The translations under genes and the position numbers were made by a program. Below, piece after piece: positions 35,075-48,542 of a DNA stretch of 64,000 nt. The stretch's first letter is position 1. Each line of letters opens with the position of its first letter. A model generated the notes under the pieces. The model was given only the letters and a program-made list of their open reading frames with translations. It was not told the DNA's origin and ran no database searches. This DNA is from Biomphalaria glabrata. Its lineage: Eukaryota > Mollusca > Gastropoda > Planorbidae. The DNA is taken from assembly GCF_947242115.1 (NCBI RefSeq), contig NC_074716.1, positions 49,730,069-49,794,068 on the forward strand, in the 5' to 3' direction.

Positions 35075-36355
35075 CTATCTTCCGGCGGGGAGGTAATTAC
35101 AATAACTAACTCTACAGCAGAAGTGAGCGCTTTCGAACGTATCCGGCTGCCGGCAGACGTCTCTGCTGGCACATTCTGCCTCGAACCATATCTTCTTGGG
35201 CCCCAGGAATCGATTCACTTTTCGGAAGCGGCAGAGCTGTGGAGAGAGAGAGAGAGAAAGAGAGATTTTATGCATGTTAGCAAAATAAAGCACTGGAGAA
35301 ATATTTCATTAAAACACGTATGAAATATGCACATTTAAAGGGGAGATCAGGCACAAAAGGTACTCCATACATAAGTAAAGCTGACAGAATTATAGCCCAT
35401 GATATTTTCCTATAGGTTCTAGGTCTAGCCTAACTGCCCTCTTTCTGAACTACAGGAGGTTTGGACTAGGGGTAACAATCTTCGTTTCTGAAGAAACTCC
35501 AAAACATATCAAAGAAAACAAAAAATTATATTGTCTATTCAAAATGACAATGTAGATAGTACTCCACAAGGGAAGTAATGATGACCATTTTCACAATTTG
35601 AAGGTAAATCCATAAACGGCAAGCTTTTTTGGTGTATTCGATGTACTGACTTATTGATAAATTGTGCATTTTAAAAATCATATAATAATTTATGTGCATT
35701 TTTTTTTCGCTGTAAATTCAAATTTCAGATTAAAAATCAAAATTTTAACAAAGAGCAGGTAACTGTGAATAGCGTGTAGTAGCCTATAAAAATCTCCATA
35801 TTTAGTGCACAATAATACTGACTACGAAGTACTTCATCAATTTATTTTTATATAAGTTTATAATTTTTACTATTACTATGCTCATATTAACTCCCTCTGT
35901 CTGTCTGTATGACAAAAAGTTTCTACACATTATTTCTCCCACACCCATTCTCGGATCAAGTTGAAACTTTGCACAATTATTTATTGTATAACACATGTAC
36001 CGGAAGCTCAAAATTGGAACCAGTGAGGTCTGCCCATGTGGAGTGTCACCAGAGAATGCCGACCATGTCCTCCAAAACTGCTCTCTTTACCCAGAGGCCC
36101 GTACAAGACACTGGCCCCAAAAACACCCCAATAGAATGAAAACTATATGGAGAGCTCCTTGATTTGGAAACCACTGCGCAATTCATCTCATATATTGGTC
36201 TAGTCATCTGAACGCTCCAGCACAAAAAATGAGAACGAAGAAGAAGAAGATTTATGGTATCAAACAAAAGATGAATCAATGAAAAAAAGATCAATTATCC
36301 TTTTAATATTGGTTATTATTTTGTTTGATAAACTAAAGGAAATAGCTTCTATATT

Positions 36356-36420
<65 letters not shown>

Positions 36421-39400
36421 TGCAGAATTCTTTCCCTTAGATAAGCTTTGTTTTTTAACAAAGAATTTTTTATTTTATTTGATTTGTTGTGCGTGGGTGT
36501 AGATAGTAAATAATGGATAAAGCGTTTCATGTTTACAATGTCAAATTTTTAGACTGCTGCTTTCAGATCTATTCTCGTCTGATTCATAGCCTTGGGATTC
36601 TCATTAGAACATTTCCCTTGACAGCTAGAATGACCTATAGCCAAAGGCAATAGTGGCCTTTTGTTGTACGGAACAACAGACAGAAACATTAATTAGCGGT
36701 GTTATGTTGTTTTTCTTTTTTGTTTGTTTTTCAATTGAAGAGTTCTACTTGTTCAGTTCACCTTGGCGCCGTAAGATGAAAAATTCAAATCTTATGACCA
36801 AAAATTGTAGACAAAGAGAAACCTCCTCTTGTCAGTCTTTGATTGGAAAATGGATGAAGGTCATAGTTTAGATGCCCAGATAACTTTACTGACCACCATA
36901 TTTTTTTTTTAGCATATTTATCTCCCTTATCTGCCTGGTCGTGCGGTTTGCTCGCTGGACTGTCGTTCGGATTTATCGACGGTCGAGGGTTCAAACCATG
37001 CCCGCTCCCATCCCCCGTCGTCCTGCGGGAGGTTTGGACTAGGAAGTAAACTATCTTCAACTCTGAAGGAACATCCGAATTATGTAAAACATTTTACAAC
37101 AAACATCTATATTATACTTTCAATAACTTTTTTTTAAAGAAATTTTTGTTCTTCGAAATAAAGATATAAGTTTTAGTGACATGGTTTAGTTTAGAGATTA
37201 TGTTCGTTTTTTTAATTAAATATATTGTGCATTGTTTTTAGCGACGGTAAAAGTAGTGACGTAGTCAGACTGACGAGTGACGTTGCTGAATACGGGTACA
37301 TGATAGGAGAAGACTATGGCTAGGGCTTGTAGAAAGATGTACAGTGAATAGACTGCTAATTAAAACTACGGATAGAGAGATAAGACGATCATCCCCGTCT
37401 GTAAATAAACATCAGTTGAAATCTTCACAAGTTTTATTAAGTATATTTAATTGTTATGTCCCTTGGATGTGTTCAGACTCGCGTTTAGAATAGTGAAATA
37501 GTCTCAAACAGACAATACACAAAACATCCAAGCCAGGAGAGTATATGGGGCTCTTAGTATGACTTAGAAGACCCATTAAGAGGGGAAAATGTAGTCGAAT
37601 ATGAGGATTAAACTTACAAAACATGCCTTCGTGTTCTCCAGAAAGAATGCAAAGAAACTTTGAAAAAAAAAATGTATGTTGTACACAGGACAGGCCCTAG
37701 GCCACTGCAACATATGCGGCGCAGTGGGCCCCGCATTTTCATAGGCCCCGCGCTATTTATAGGTGTACATTTTTAAATTAAACAATTATGACTGAATCTA
37801 CTGGAATTCCAAATATAAAAAAAAAAATCCTTGAACTCTCCAGAAATTATTAAAATTTATGATCTATAGAGGAAACAGAATGTTTAATTGGATAAACGCA
37901 AGGCTCGTAAAGTTAATTTGATCGCGATTTTGTACTTAGTAAAGAAAAAATAAAATTCAAAGACGAATTTATTTTCTAATACAAAATTTTGATTTTCAAG
38001 TATTATCCGTAATCCTTAACTCTTTCCTACCCAGACTGGGCCCACTCAAATCCGTCTCGCATAGGGCCCCGCAATGGTTAAGGCCGGCCCTGCCTATACA
38101 TTTTAAGAATGATTATTCCGGTTAAGACTCTAATATTTTAAATATTTTATGCTATTAGAAATGAAAGCGTTATGTATTCGCTCCATGTTTTAATGAAATG
38201 ATTCGCTTGCTTGATAAACAGACATAATGCATCTAAGCGTTTATATTCTATTTAATTGGGAAAGAGGACGGAGACATAGAGAAACCTTACCTCTCCCTGG
38301 CTGCATACAGTGATCATGGCACTTCTAATACACTCGTAGACATTCTGTCCTCGACAAGCCAAACATCGAAGTCCTGAAAAGAAGTCATACTTAACTTCAG
38401 GCTAACTCCAAACTGACCAGTCTAATGCGTATGCGCAATTAAATGTAACGCGAAGTTTGTTTTGTTTTGTAATAAATTTTCATTTCAATAATTTTTTTTT
38501 TAAATGTGTCATTGAAAACGTCATAACTAGATAGCTAGATCTATGCCCCCCTTCAGTCGCCAAGCGACTATGGATCATCTCGGTGAGATGAATGCCTGGG
38601 CATTAGCTATGGTCGGAACGATGCCGCCCACACATCAGTTCCCCCCTCTCCACGCAGCTGATGTATCCAAAGGAACGGCAGTGCCGATTCAGTTTGGGAT
38701 CAGCGGCGTCGAAGGTTCTGCCAGAGTGTAGCACTGGGTGCTGCAAACTGCCCTAAGGCAGATCATCATCATCATCATCAAACTCCATTAGAGTGAGGGC
38801 TTGAGAGGCTCAAATCCTCTCTTGCAAAAGCCCTGGACAGAAACCCTCGTGTCTTGCGTAGTGCATAAATGTCGCCATACAGGTCGAGAATTTTGGGTTT
38901 CCCAGACCTGTCGAGACGGAGATCAGCAAGTCTGAGGCAGTCAAACAGAATATGAGGCACGGTTTCCTCTTCTTCCCCGCAGCGGGGGCACCGTGAATCA
39001 AAATTGGCCATATCCGCGAGAAATATGAGCCAACAGGACAATGGCCTGTCCTGCACTGTGCAATAATAGCTTGCTCAGGCCTGGACAGCCTCCACCACGG
39101 GGAAGTTCGGTCAGGGCGCCTCATGCGCTCCCAGACTCCACGGGCTTTTTGGGACTTGTCCCAGCACTCAAATCAGCCTCTTCAATGGGTGGAATAAGGC
39201 AGATAGCTAGAAGGTATATGATATTGACCTCGAGCAATCATTTGCAATCATTTTTTTTTTACATCTGTTGGTATTAGCTCATGTAGACCTATATCAAACA
39301 ATTATTTGTTCATTATTGTACCAAACAAATCATGTATCAATAAAACAAATTAACCAATTAGTCAATTAATTATTGGTAATTAATTATTTTCTTGTATTAT

Positions 39401-41453
39401 TTTATTAGCTGGATAAGACCTGCGGCCTGCGGGCCTTAGTTTGGGTATTACTGATCTACTGGATTGAATTTAGATCTTATATGTCAAACACGGAGAATGT
39501 TCCCTTCACATTTTGTTTTATTTTGCCACGTAAATAAAAGTAGAGTATGAAAATGGGTTTACCCGTTCAGCCAACATATTTGTATCTTGATAAAACATGC
39601 CAAACAAAAAGTTCAGTTAAAACGGGTTTACCCGATTTGTTAACGTTTCGTTATTTAATACAGATACAATTAGGTAATTGTGTCTATTTTTAGGGCAATC
39701 AGGTTGTGGAAGGGACATTAAACATACGCTACGGCCTCGGCCATGATCTAAGCGACTTTTATGCAGTTTTATCAAGATTGGTCAAACGGTTTTTATTTTT
39801 ATTCGGGACATACATACATAGTGAATACATACATACATACGCCTTACTTTCTACTTTATATATTAGATTTGTAACTAGAATTTCTCAACACATAGTACAT
39901 TTATAAATGGGCGTAACCCGAAATATCTTTCTGGTGGGTGGGGGTATTGGGGAGAAGTTAAACATTTTCAATATTTTTTTAACATATCATTCATAAGTTA
40001 TTAAGAGCGACGTGGTCGCTATTACCAAAAGGCCTCATCAACTATTAATTGTATCTTTTAAAAAAATTAATAAACCTTCTTTAAAATGTTATTTGTTTCA
40101 AATTTTGTAACGAAGTTGCCGTCTGTTGATGTAAGGTCTAATTTCTTATGCATTGTACACCATAGAATTACTCCCCTTGAGTATTAAAGAAAATTTGTGA
40201 TATTTCAGAGTGATGTAGATCTGTATTTAGATAGGAGAAAATAAGCTAACTAAGCCTAATAAAGGAAACTACTGTTTTATTTACATCTTATTCTGAAATG
40301 TACTGACGTCTCTTAAAAGAAGAAAATAACTACGTCTTATCTTTCAATGAAAATGTGTACTGAATTGTCCCCCTTTTTTCTTCCAAAATTTTAAGACCTT
40401 GATTTTAAATGAACACAATATGAGGCGTATTTATACTTGGCAGTGGATGTCAAGAAGCTAAATTTGTAATCTTCCTTCTTCCCTAGTGCTATTAGAGCAT
40501 GGAATGGGTTGCCTGAGCTAGCCAGGAAAACCAGTGACTTGGCAGAATTTAATTCATTGGTTAATATGCATGACTAAATGCATGACGCGTAGGACGTAAT
40601 CATCTTCTTTTTTTGAAGTAACGTCTGTATTATATAAGATAAGATAAGATCTCAATTAAAATATTTATAACGGTAAAACTCCATATTTATAGCAAACTGT
40701 GTAGGTGCTGTGGCTGAGGGCTTGGCTTCCGAACCGAGAGGTCCCGAGTGGGAATCCTGATGAAGACTGAAAATTTTAATTTCTTCCTTAGGGCGCCTCT
40801 AAGTCTACCTGTCATTAGTTGGGGAAAAGTAAAGGTGGTTTGGTTTGGACCATTGGTCCACTTACGCCTTACGTCATTTCCGCTTCCTTTTAGACAAGGT
40901 CTAAAACAACAACAAAAAAAAACATATCCTAATAGCATTAAAAGATAAGTCGGTAGTCTGTTTCTTTTCTTTTTTTTTTTTTCGAGAGAGAGAGAGCAAG
41001 GAATGGTACACTGTAAAAAAAAAAAATAAATCCTAATAGCATTAAAAAGATAAATCTAGATCTAATGTCATTTCGCTACGTTCAAAAGGGGTCAAAGGGA
41101 TAAAAAATAATAAAACCAAATTAATATGTCTTTTTATTTAGAGAACAAAATAATAAGATAAATGTAGAAAGGGGAGCGGGAATGTGGCATTGAATACGGG
41201 TCTTTGGAAAATACATTTTCCCTCTAGGCTTGAAAATGATGATGTGAAGAAACGGTTTCAAACGGATAATTGTATGCGGCGTCTAATACCGAAAATTGCT
41301 TTCTTTTAGATTAAAGATTGTAATATTTAAAAAAAAAAAAAAAGGACAGTAACCGGGGGTGGGGGGGACGGGGTCACGGTCAAATCAAGTCAAAAGTCTA
41401 TGTCGGAGAAATTACAATGCGCAGGTAAAAAAAATAACAACAAAATGGGGGTT

Positions 41454-41514
<61 letters not shown>

Positions 41515-42847
41515 CGTGAAACGTCATTGTAACAGTTACACTAATTCACGGGCTAAAAAAAGTATGTTAGGTTGATCGTTGAAATGTAGCCCGTTCATTC
41601 AAATAAATTTAAAAAAAAAATAAAGGTGTATTCCAGACATAGTAAACAACATACAGCCTGTGGAAAACAAATCAACGGGTGTGTATAGCTAGTAAAATAT
41701 AGGTGTTAGAAATTAATATAATTTTTTTTTTGTGGTTAGCCTTCGATTATTATACATAGTACATGGAGTATAGATGGCTGCCTGGTGGTGCGCGCTGGAC
41801 TGTCGTTTGGATTTATCGATGGTCCAGGGTTCAATACCAGCCCGCTCCCATCCCCCGTCGTCCTGTGGGAGGTTTGGACTAGGAGGTAAGCTATCTTCAA
41901 CCCTGAAGGAACATCCGAAACATGTAAAACAAACAAACAAATACGTATATATAGGCCTTATGATTTTAAAAATATATCTGTATGAGAAAACAGTTTGAAT
42001 GTTTATTTATTAAAGGGGGTTTTATTTCAGAAAAATTAAGCAACCGTTGCATATATTTTTTTAAGCACTCTATGAATATAATGCAATCGGATTTTCTAAA
42101 GCGCTTTTGATATTTGAGATTTAAACGTGACAGACGGACGGACATATAGACTTCGCAAAACAATACGCGATTTTTCATTTTCATAGTTTGATAAAGCTTC
42201 TCTTAGTTAATAAGGAATAAAAAGAAACTAACAAAAGTTTTGTTTATTTTTAGTTTAACTAGGCTGTGCTGTCTCGCTTTCGTCTTTTATCATATTCTTT
42301 TCAGTCTAGTTGTAAATCAACATAAACATACGTATTGGCTTGAAACCACAATTACGCTAAGTATTGGTTCAGTGTGATAAACCACCCTCTTTCTCTCTCC
42401 CTGTAAACAACTGTGTACTCTACACACGCACGGGTTATGTCATGACCCAGTGGGTCAAGCTCGCAAATCAAACTCTGTGTTTAAAAAAAAAGGAACGTTT
42501 TCCTGTGTTGATCCAGGTCTGGGTTGTCCCATATTCTGCTCAGATCCGGCAGACTTGAAATACAGTGATCTTCGATTGGTGCATGCTTGAGAAAAGATTG
42601 ATCTCTGAATGTGTATTTCAATTAATGTTGGCTTCTTAATTATTATTTTTTGTTTGCAGAGCTAAATCATGGGAAATATTTTTTTAAACAATAAAGTTTT
42701 AGTGCTTCAGTTATAATTATCATATAAAGAGAGAGAGAGATAGAAGGTGGGGGGGGGGGGTGGAAAGAAAGAAAAAAGAAAAAGTGAGAACAAGAGAAAA
42801 AGTGACAGTGAGAAAGAGAGGTAAGGTGAAGAGAGAGAGAAAGAAAT

Positions 42848-42879
<32 letters not shown>

Positions 42880-44299
42880 CAAGGAGAAGGGAGACAGAGA
42901 CAGAGAGATAGAAAGAGAGGAAGACGTGAAGAGAGAAGGAGTGGTGTGGGGGATTATGTCTATATAATAACCTGTCGAGGTGAGGTGACTGAGTGGTAAT
43001 GAGCTTGGCTTCCAAACCGGGGGTTGGGGTCCCGGGTCCGAGTCCTGGTGAAGACTGGGATTTTTTTTTTATTTCGGGATCTTTAGGGCACCTCTGAGTT
43101 CACCCAGCTCTAATGGGTACCCTGACATTCGCTGTGGAAAAGTAAAGGCGGTTGGTCGTTGTGCTGGCCACGTGACACCCTCGTTAACAGTGGGCCACAG
43201 AAACAGATGACCTCTACATCACCTGCCCTATAGATCGCAAGGTCTGAAATGGGAACTTAACTTTTTAAAATAATCCTACGTAGGGTAAAACAACATCTAC
43301 CAAAACACCAAACACAAGAGAGAATTCCATGACCTTTCAAGAATGCATGACTTTAAAAAAGTCTTTTTAACTAGGACTGCATTCAGACTACCAAGAAAAC
43401 CAAAGACCTAGACTTTAATCTCTAGATTAACACCAGATGAGCATGAATGATCGGAAGCAGACGAAGTGTTAGATTAACATGAATGATTAGATGAACAGGA
43501 AGGATTAGATTAACATGAGGATTAGCTGAACATGAAGGATTAGATTAACATGAATGATTAGATGAACATGAAGGATTAGATGAACATGAAGGATTAGATT
43601 AACATGAAGGATTAGATTAACATGAAGGATTAGATGAACATGAATGATTAGATGAACATGAAGGATTAGATGAACATGAAGGATTAGATTAACATGAATG
43701 ATTAGATGAACATGAAGGATTAGATGAACATGAAGGATTAGATTAACATGAAGGATTAGATGAACATGAAGGATTAGATTAACATGAATGATTAGATGAA
43801 CATGAAGGATTAGATTAACATGAAGGATTAGATGAACATGAATGATTAGATGAACACGAAGGATTAGATTAACAGGAAGGATTAGATGAACATGAAGGAT
43901 TAGATTAACATGAAGGATTAGATGATCATGAAGGATTAGATTAACATGAAGGATTAGATGAACATGAATGATTAGATGAACATGAAAGATTAGGTTAACA
44001 GGAAGAATTAGATTAACATGAATGATTAGATGAACATGAAGGATTAGATGAACATGAAGTATTAGATGAACATGAAGTATTAGATTAAAACGTGGAGAGG
44101 TAGAAGGCGCAGTAATTTGTTTTCAAAGAAACTTTTTATAATTTCAAAGATAAGAAAACCTCGTTCTTTAATTCACACCAGTTTTTAACCCACGTAGCAG
44201 ACGTCACCGAGACCCATCGTTATTGTAGGCCTCAACACTGACATGCGACGTCACAACCTGTGGGCAGTTTAGACCAATAGCTCGTTGCTATAACACTGG

Positions 44300-44352
<53 letters not shown>

Positions 44353-44591
44353 AGCCGAATTTGACCGCAGCCTGCGGACCGTGTTTACCCGATTTGTAAA
44401 AGAGTTTTGCTCTTTAATACAGATACATTTAGGTATTTTATTTTTAGCCACTCCCCCCACCCTCAGGGATTTTTTTTTTTTGGGGGGGGGGGGGCATACA
44501 CATACACTACGGTCTCCGCCATGATCTAAAGAACATTTTGGCCAAGTTTGATCAAGATTGGTTAAACAGTTTTGGTCTCTATGTGGGACAT

Positions 44592-44626
<35 letters not shown>

Positions 44627-47600
44627 TATATACATACATAGTTACATTTTGCTTTAAATATGTGATATTTCCCCCTTCACTTTCTACACTTTTGATATGC
44701 GGCTGTAGGAACTATCTATTTCATTCACAGATAAGGTCTTAACTTAGTATAGAAGCATACATCAATCAACTACAATTCCTTATCTCTGGGTGGTTTTTCT
44801 TTTCCAAGGACGCTGTGTAGAAACTACCATGTTCATTTATCTCCCTTTGATTCCACAGGACATGCGCGTGCCTGTTGGACGGAACAATTGATTTTTGTTT
44901 ATTACATCTTATGATGGGGAAGCGATCACGTGGTCTGGACATCACGTCTAGGTCATTGCATGTTTAGATTTTGGTTTTTGTTGTGTTTTTTTTTTTTTTA
45001 CGTGTTACGAATTTTGCTTTTAGATTTGAGGTAGGTGGGAATGGCGGGGTTCGAACCCGGGACCATCCAGACGCCAGTCCAGAGCGCAGACCACCGTGAC
45101 CTCCGTGAACCGTGATCTATGTCGAAGGTGCTGCGACCACACGACCAGGCTGCCATTTAGTGATGCCCACTGCATTATAATAATGATCACAGTACCGTAA
45201 GTCAGTGAAAGTCCTTGTATGGAATCCTTTCCTTCTATTAAAGATTTTAACGAACTTAATGAAGATGCACCTAATTAATGAAAGATTAATGACATACCGT
45301 ATTAGAATGCTTGGGCGCTTGATGCCATTTACCATCTTTTTTTTTAATTCATCATACATATTTATAAAAATGTATTTTAGTTAGCAGAGGACCTCCCTTT
45401 GAGAATGAGCAAGGATACCTTTTTTTTCTATAGTTTATCGACTACGGGGTGATGCCTTGGGCTTGTAAGTGCTATTGCCAAAGTGTTGTTTTTTTTTCAC
45501 GCGTATGGATCTACTTTGTCTGTTTGTGTAAAACGTTTCCTTCAGAAATGAAGATTACTACGCTTTAGTCCGATAGAGATGGAAGCTGGAAGCGCTCGAG
45601 CTAAATACAATTGTCACAATTTGACGCGCCTACTTCACGACCAGGAAGGTTAAAGCTTTTTTACTGAATGGATCTATTTGCCGGGCAGGAGGGGGGCTCG
45701 TTAGCCTCGGCTGGCTACCCACCTAGGAGGAGGAAAACCCTGAATTCAAATCTTTTCTGCCTTGCAGCTGTACCCCAAACATGGGAAGGGAAAGGCTTCG
45801 GGAGTTAACCCTGAAGAAAAATCAGGAGCCGTTGAGTGCCGGTGGCAGCTTGCGGAACCTTAGATGATACAAAACTGTATCGGCACTCATTTCTTTGGAT
45901 TCATCCGCTGCGTTGAGATCCATAGTGGTTTCATGACTGAAGTTGGCCATGCAGTTTCATAAGCGTTTATGTATTTTTGGCTTTCCTTTTAAAGCGAATT
46001 TCTTCAACATTCCCCTCCTCCAACTTTTTTTTTTCTAATGGTGAGACACATCTATCATAGTTTTGGCATGCTCGGTGCGCTGTGGGAGGGGGGTCTTGAA
46101 GAAGCCTTTAGGTCAGGGGTTCTCAACCTGTGGGTCGCGACCCTCCTTTGGGGGTCGATTGACGATTTGCCAGGGGTCGCCAAAGACCACCGAAGAAGTC
46201 TGTTCTTCTATTGATGTATGTGTGTGAGCGGGGGGGGGGGAGGTCGCGGCAGAGTGGGGGGATTTGTAAAAAGGGGTCGCCGAGCTTAAAAGGTTAAGAA
46301 CCGCTGCTTTAGGTGCTAAGTAAACACAACTAAGCTACAATCCTGATTCGAGCGGCTTGTGTGCCACTCTTATGTCGGTTTATGTATTTAAGTCCCGAAG
46401 TCTTCAAGACTGCGAACAAAATTTCGTCCACGTTAATAATTGAAACGTGAGTTATAAAATAAAGTTCCCCAACCGCTTTTGCTTTCTTAATCTAAAGTCA
46501 GGTGCCTATTAGAGTTTGGTGGACTCAGGGCACTGGCGGATCCAGGGGGGGGGGGCGGTAGGGGCGATCGCCCCCCCCCCCACTCGACCGACCCCCCCCC
46601 CCCAAAGGGGGGGGGGCGGACGAATTTTAGTATAAAAGTCACACAATTTGTATACGAATTTTACTTATGTTAATAATATATACTAATTATTTATATTTCA
46701 AACTATTTTTAGATTATTTCGCCCCCCCCCCTCTAGTATGTTGGCCGATTTGGTGGGGTCGGGAGGGGGCGATAGCATCAATCCGCCCCCCCCCCAACCA
46801 TAAACTTTTGAGTGGGGGGGGGGGCGGTCCAATTTATTTGTAGAAATCACAGCTTGCTAAAAGAATCAATTAAATATCTATATGATTAAAACTTATTGAT
46901 ATTTTAACCGATCTCTATATTATGTCGTTCCCCTGTTGTCCGATTGGTGGGGGGGGGGGGGCGAAACCTCTACTGCCCTTCCCACCTAAACCCTTTGAGT
47001 GGGGGGGCGGTCCTACTTTTAAGGAGAAATCATAGTTTGTGAGCAAGATTAGTTGAATTGATATATAAATTTGATATTATGTCGCTCCCCTTCTGGTATC
47101 TTGGCCGATTCCGTGTGTAAAGGGGGGGGGGGGGCGATTGCATGTACTGTCCTCCCCGCTCTAGCCCTCTGAGTGGGGAGTGGTCCTATTTTTATGGAGG
47201 AATCATAGTTTGTGAACAAAAATAGTTGAATATCTTTATAATTGATATGTGAAACCATTTGTATATTATGTCGCACCACACTCTAATCTCAAATTTTATG
47301 ATTAGTAAATATAAAAGGAAAAAGGTGGGAGGGGCGATACATGCCATCTCCTTTCCCTTATCGGACAAAGCAATAATTTTTCTTTTTGTATTATAGTTAA
47401 GAAATTACAAAATGTAAAAAAAAATGAAAATGCAAGAAAACGCTTTTAGCGTCGCGGCCCCGAACTCCACTGATTAATAATGAGCTGTAGATGTCAAGAG
47501 AATGCGTTTCTTCAGTGAAAAATGCATGAAAACGCTTTAAGCGTCGGGGCTTCGCCCCGAAAGTCACTGATGAATAGTGAGCTGTAGATGTCAGGAGCAG

Positions 47601-48466
47601 GCGTTTCTGTAGTGAAAAATGCAAGAAAACGCTTTTGGCGTCGGGGCTTCGCCCCGAACTCCTCTGATTAATAATGAGCTGCAGATCTCAGGAGAATGCG
47701 TTTCTTCAGTGAATAATGCATAAAAACGCTTTAAGCGTCGCCTCGAAAATCACTGATGAAAAGTGAGCTGTAGTTGTCAGGAGCAGGCATTTCTGCAGTG
47801 AAAAATGCAAGAAAACGCTTTTTGGCGTCGGGGCTTCGCCCCGAACTCCAATGATGGATAAAGAGCTTTAGATGTCAGGAGAATGCGTTTCTGCAGTGAA
47901 GAATGCAAGAAAACGCTTTTGGCGTCGGGGCTACGCCCCGAACTCCACTGATTAAAAATGAGCTGTAAACGTCAGGAGAATGCGTTTCTTCAGTGAAAAA
48001 TGCATGACTGATGAATAGTGAGCTGTAGATGTCATGAGCAGGCGTTTCTGCAGTGAAAAATGCAAGAAAACGCTTTTTGGCGTCGGGGCTTCGCCCCGAA
48101 CTCCACTGATGGATAAAGAGCTTTAGATGTCAGGAGAATGCGTTTCTGCAGTGAAGAATGCAAGAAAACGCTTTTGGCGTCGGGGCTACGCCCCGAACTC
48201 CACTGATTAAAAATGAGCTGTAAACGTCAGGAGAATGCGTTTCTTCAGTGAAAAATGCATGACTGATGAATAGTGAGCTGTAGATGTCATGAGCAGGCGT
48301 TTCTGCAGTGAAAAATGCAAGAAAACGCTTTTTGGCGTCGGGGCTTCGCCCCGAACTCCACTGATGGATAAAGAGCTTTAGATGTCAGGAGAATGCGTTT
48401 CTGCAGTGAAGAATGCAAGAAAATACTGAGAAATACTGCTTATTATTATTATTATTATTATATATG

Positions 48467-48542
<76 letters not shown>

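Noticed and set aside
36046-36294. 82-codon minus ORF
   Set aside because: Antisense shadow of the RNase-H-type LINE end on the plus strand.
42667-43015. Ser/Leu-rich and Arg/Glu-rich ORFs
   Set aside because: Low-complexity purine tract, no exon signals.
43430-44085. Regular 18-bp repeats as a CRISPR-like array
   Set aside because: No spacers; continuous minisatellite in a eukaryotic intron.
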